From: Terripilifer sp031921685
GTDB taxonomy: Bacteria > Pseudomonadota > Alphaproteobacteria > Rhizobiales > Beijerinckiaceae
Reading direction: 5' to 3'
NCBI RefSeq assembly: GCF_031921685.1
Contig: NZ_JAPDHU010000001.1
Span: 496,001-560,000, forward strand
Length of the DNA: 64,000 nucleotides
Shown here: positions 61,658 through 64,000 of the stretch, piece after piece
How positions within the stretch are numbered: the stretch's first letter is position 1
Layout: each line of letters begins with the position of its first letter
Made by a program: the position numbers and the translations under genes
The notes under the pieces: generated by a model
Databases searched by the model: none
Seen by the model: only the letters and a program-made list of their open reading frames with translations
What the model was told of the DNA's origin: nothing

Positions 61658-62989
61658 ATGACCGATCTGTTCCAGCTTTCCGCCGTCGAGGCCGCGCAGA
61701 AAATCCGGGCCGGCGAACTCAGCGCCTATGCGCTGACGCGCGCCTGTCTCGACCGGATCGAAGCGCTGGACGGCGACATTCGGGCCTGGGCTTACCTCGA
61801 TGCGGAACGAGCGCTGGCGCAGGCACATGAAGCCGACCGGCAGCAGGCGGCCGGCGCCATCGGCGGTCCGCTGCACGGTGTGCCCGTCGGCATCAAGGAT
61901 GTGATCGACACCGCCGATCAGCCGACCCAATTCGGGTCGCCGATTTTCGCCGGCCGCCAGCCGGAAGAGGATGCTGCTTGCGTCGCCGCGCTGCGTGGCG
62001 CCGGTGCCATCATCCTGGGCAAGACGGTGACGACGGAGCTGGCTTCGCTGACGCCAGCTGGCACGCGCAATCCGCTCGATCATGGCCGCACGCCCGGTGG
62101 CTCTTCGTCCGGTTCGGCGGCGGGGGTGGCCTGCGGCATGATGCCTTTGGCGCTCGGCACGCAAACCGCCGGCTCGGTCATCCGCCCAGCTTCCTTCTGC
62201 GGCCTGTTCGGCTTCAAGCCGACGCCGGGTTTTATTTCACGCTCGGGCGTGCTGCTGCAATCGCACACCCTCGACACCATAGGCGTCTTCGCCCGCTCAT
62301 TGCCGGACGTAGCGCTGATCGCCGATTGCCTAGGCGCACAGGACCGCAGCGACGAGATCAGCTATCCACGCGCCCTGTCGCGCCTGTTGGCCTTTCTCAC
62401 CGAAGCCCCGGCTGCAAACGGCCAGTTCGCCTTCTGGCGCACGCCGGCCTGGGAACATGCGGAAGCCGGTACGCATGCGGCTTTCGGCGAATTGGTGCGT
62501 GAACTGGGCAGCGCCTGCCAGACGATCGAGATGCCGAACGAGTGCGACAATCTCATTGCTTATCAGCACACCGTGCAGAGCGCCGAGAATGCCGCCTGGT
62601 ACGGCTCCATCCTCGATCGTCACGCCGCGCAATTGAGCCCGGCCATGCGGGCACGACTGGAAGCCGGTCAGCAGGTGACGGCGCGCGCCTATCTCGAAGC
62701 GGAAACCGCTCGCGACGTGCTCTATGCCGCGATGGCGCCGGTGCTGCATCGCTACGAGGCGATCATCTGTCCGGCAGCACCTGGCCCAGCGCCCCAGGGG
62801 CTTCAAGCAACCGGTAATCCGATCTTCAACGCGATGTGGACCTATCTCGGCGTGCCGGCAGTGACGCTGCCACTGCTTGAGGTCGATGGCCTGCCGGTCG
62901 GTGTGCAGCTCATCGGGCCGCGACGCGGCGAGGCGCGGCTATTGCGCGCCGCGCGTCAACTGATGGAACGGCTCGGCGCCAAGATGTAA
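61658..62989 (+). CDS. Amidase (amidase-signature family)
   Basis: Hydrolase of 443 residues for a carboxamide bond. The Ser-cisSer-Lys triad is visible: lysine in VPVGIKDVIDTADQPT, the serines in GRTPGGSSSGSAAGVACGM and TQTAGSVIRPASFCG. ATG at 61658 is chosen because ELSAYALTRACLDRIEAL and the family start follow it; the open frame upstream covers the divergent gene. Substrate unknown; the family includes GatA, aryl-amidases and nicotinamidases. Confidence 0.92.
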   Translation: MTDLFQLSAVEAAQKIRAGELSAYALTRACLDRIEALDGDIRAWAYLDAERALAQAHEADRQQAAGAIGGPLHGVPVGIKDVIDTADQPTQFGSPIFAGRQPEEDAACVAALRGAGAIILGKTVTTELASLTPAGTRNPLDHGRTPGGSSSGSAAGVACGMMPLALGTQTAGSVIRPASFCGLFGFKPTPGFISRSGVLLQSHTLDTIGVFARSLPDVALIADCLGAQDRSDEISYPRALSRLLAFLTEAPAANGQFAFWRTPAWEHAEAGTHAAFGELVRELGSACQTIEMPNECDNLIAYQHTVQSAENAAWYGSILDRHAAQLSPAMRARLEAGQQVTARAYLEAETARDVLYAAMAPVLHRYEAIICPAAPGPAPQGLQATGNPIFNAMWTYLGVPAVTLPLLEVDGLPVGVQLIGPRRGEARLLRAARQLMERLGAKM

Positions 62990-62991
62990 GT

Positions 62992-64000
62992 TCAGGCGTT
63001 CTGCACCGCCGGCAGTAGCGGCTTGCCGAGGATCATGTCGGCCGCCCGTTCCGCCATCATGATCACGCAAGCGTTGATATGGGCGCCGACGATGCTCGGC
63101 ATGGCCGAGGCATCGACCACGCGCAGGCCTTCAGCACCACGCACGCGCATCTGCGGATCGAGCACCGTACCGATCGGTGCCGAACAACAGGGGTGATGCA
63201 CGGTGATCGCCGTCTTGCGGAACCATTCCTCGATATCGGCGTCGCTGTTGACCGGCGGCGGCCCCACCGGCCGGCCACGAAACGCATCCATCATCTTCTG
63301 ATGCGTGATGTCGAGCGCATGCCGCGTGCCCTTAATGATCGTTTTCAAATCGTCGGGATGGCTCAGGAAGTTGTATTTGATGCGCGGATGATCGTCCGGA
63401 TTGGTCGAGCGCAACAACACCTGGCCGCGGCTCTTTTGATGCAGCAGCGTCGGCCTTATCGCGAAGGAATCCTCGAACGCTGCTTTCAATCCGGGAAACC
63501 AAAGATCGGCCGCGCCCGACGTGCCGCGGAAAATGTATTCGATGTCGGGATAGTCGAGCCCGCTCTCGCTCTTGATGAAGGCGAAAAGGCTGGTCGGCAC
63601 CGAGGTCGCCGGCCCCGTGCCGAAGAGATAAGCCTGGACCATGGCGAGGCTGATGCGGTCGGCCCGCATCAAAGCATGGAAAGGTCCCGGCCCGTTGCGC
63701 GCCCAGGAAAACCAGGCCGCCAGATGATCCTGCAAATTGCTGCCGACAGGCAGATCGATCAGCGGTGAGACGCCGACCTCAGTGAGATGCGCGGCCGGAC
63801 CGACACCCGACAGCATCAACAGTTGCGGCGTGTTGAACGTGCCGGCGCTGAGAATGAGCTCCTTGTTGATCGTTACCTTATGGGTCTGGCCGTCACGGCG
63901 ATATTCGAGGCCCGTGGCGCGCGTGCCATCGAAAAGGATTTTCGTCGCCTGGGCCTTGGTTTCGATCGTCAGATTCTTGCGGCCGCGAACTGGATGCAGA
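62992..64000 (-). CDS. GMC family oxidoreductase (5' end outside window)
   Basis: C-terminal two-thirds of a second GMC flavoenzyme, open to the window edge. The second GMC signature reads SAGTFNTPQLLMLSGVGPAAH near 63850. The C-terminal region carries RVRGAEGLRVVDASAMPSIVGAHINACVIMMAERAA. The usual HPVGTCKMG-type active-site loop is here HHPCCSAPIGTVLD, and the second catalytic position sits in VGAHINAC, so the substrate pocket differs from the enzyme at 57330. It ends two bases from the amidase stop, tail to tail. Confidence 0.9.
   Translation of the reverse strand, partial: LHPVRGRKNLTIETKAQATKILFDGTRATGLEYRRDGQTHKVTINKELILSAGTFNTPQLLMLSGVGPAAHLTEVGVSPLIDLPVGSNLQDHLAAWFSWARNGPGPFHALMRADRISLAMVQAYLFGTGPATSVPTSLFAFIKSESGLDYPDIEYIFRGTSGAADLWFPGLKAAFEDSFAIRPTLLHQKSRGQVLLRSTNPDDHPRIKYNFLSHPDDLKTIIKGTRHALDITHQKMMDAFRGRPVGPPPVNSDADIEEWFRKTAITVHHPCCSAPIGTVLDPQMRVRGAEGLRVVDASAMPSIVGAHINACVIMMAERAADMILGKPLLPAVQNA

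Overview
The window reads as chromosomal DNA of a high-GC alphaproteobacterium, most likely of the order Hyphomicrobiales (Rhizobiales). The evidence is the gene content (single-operon C-P lyase cluster, HyuAB, CaiB/BaiF and GMC families, PmtA-type methyltransferase), dense ATGA-overlapping operons, and an Irr/ICE-like palindrome before a FecI-type sigma factor. No rRNA, tRNA, CRISPR array, phage or insertion sequence was recognised. Genes run off both window ends. All functional calls come from reading motifs, without database searches.

Layout. 1-3.7 kb: a TonB-dependent siderophore receptor with signalling (STN) domain (5' end outside the window) and a PepSY membrane protein, probably a siderophore reductase. 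3.7-23.1 kb: a catabolic island. An IclR regulator diverges from hyuA-hyuB-MFS-small ORF. A long minus-strand operon then carries an oligopeptide-type ABC importer, a GntR/FCD regulator, an LLM flavin monooxygenase, an acyl-CoA ligase, an EthD-like protein and one ORF joining an HpaI-type aldolase to a cyclase/metal-dependent hydrolase. A quinone oxidoreductase diverges from it. Two near-identical palindromes (15676 and 22017) tie the importer, the enzymes and the oxidoreductase to the GntR regulator. Together they look like uptake and ring opening of a cyclic amide or related N-containing compound; the substrate cannot be read from the sequence.

23.2-34.6 kb: a complete C-P lyase gene set, phnG-H-I-J-K-L-acetyltransferase-phnC-D-E-DUF1045-phnM-N, with phnF divergent and a strong candidate PhnF operator. 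phnD is frameshifted, so phosphonate import by this system may be broken unless the shift is a sequencing error. 34.6-36.9 kb: a TetR regulator with two palindromic sites in its divergent promoter region, an SDR and a phospholipid-N-methyltransferase-like gene. 36.9-41.7 kb: an RND efflux pump (permease and adaptor) and a 0.4-kb AT-rich gap with several palindromes. 41.7-45.2 kb: a CaiB/BaiF CoA-transferase and a YfhO-like membrane protein.

45.2-47.9 kb: riboflavin genes (a GTP cyclohydrolase II with a degenerate N-terminal domain, and a stand-alone RibD reductase domain) and cytochrome b561. 48.0-55.8 kb: a second iron system, ECF sigma-FecR-TonB receptor-FhuD-like-FhuB-like-esterase, without an ATPase. 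55.8-57.2 kb: a divergent NmrA-like reductase/HxlR regulator pair. 57.3-64 kb: a GMC oxidoreductase, a 2-hydroxyacid dehydrogenase, a universal stress protein, a DUF1993 protein, an amidase and a second GMC oxidoreductase cut by the window end.
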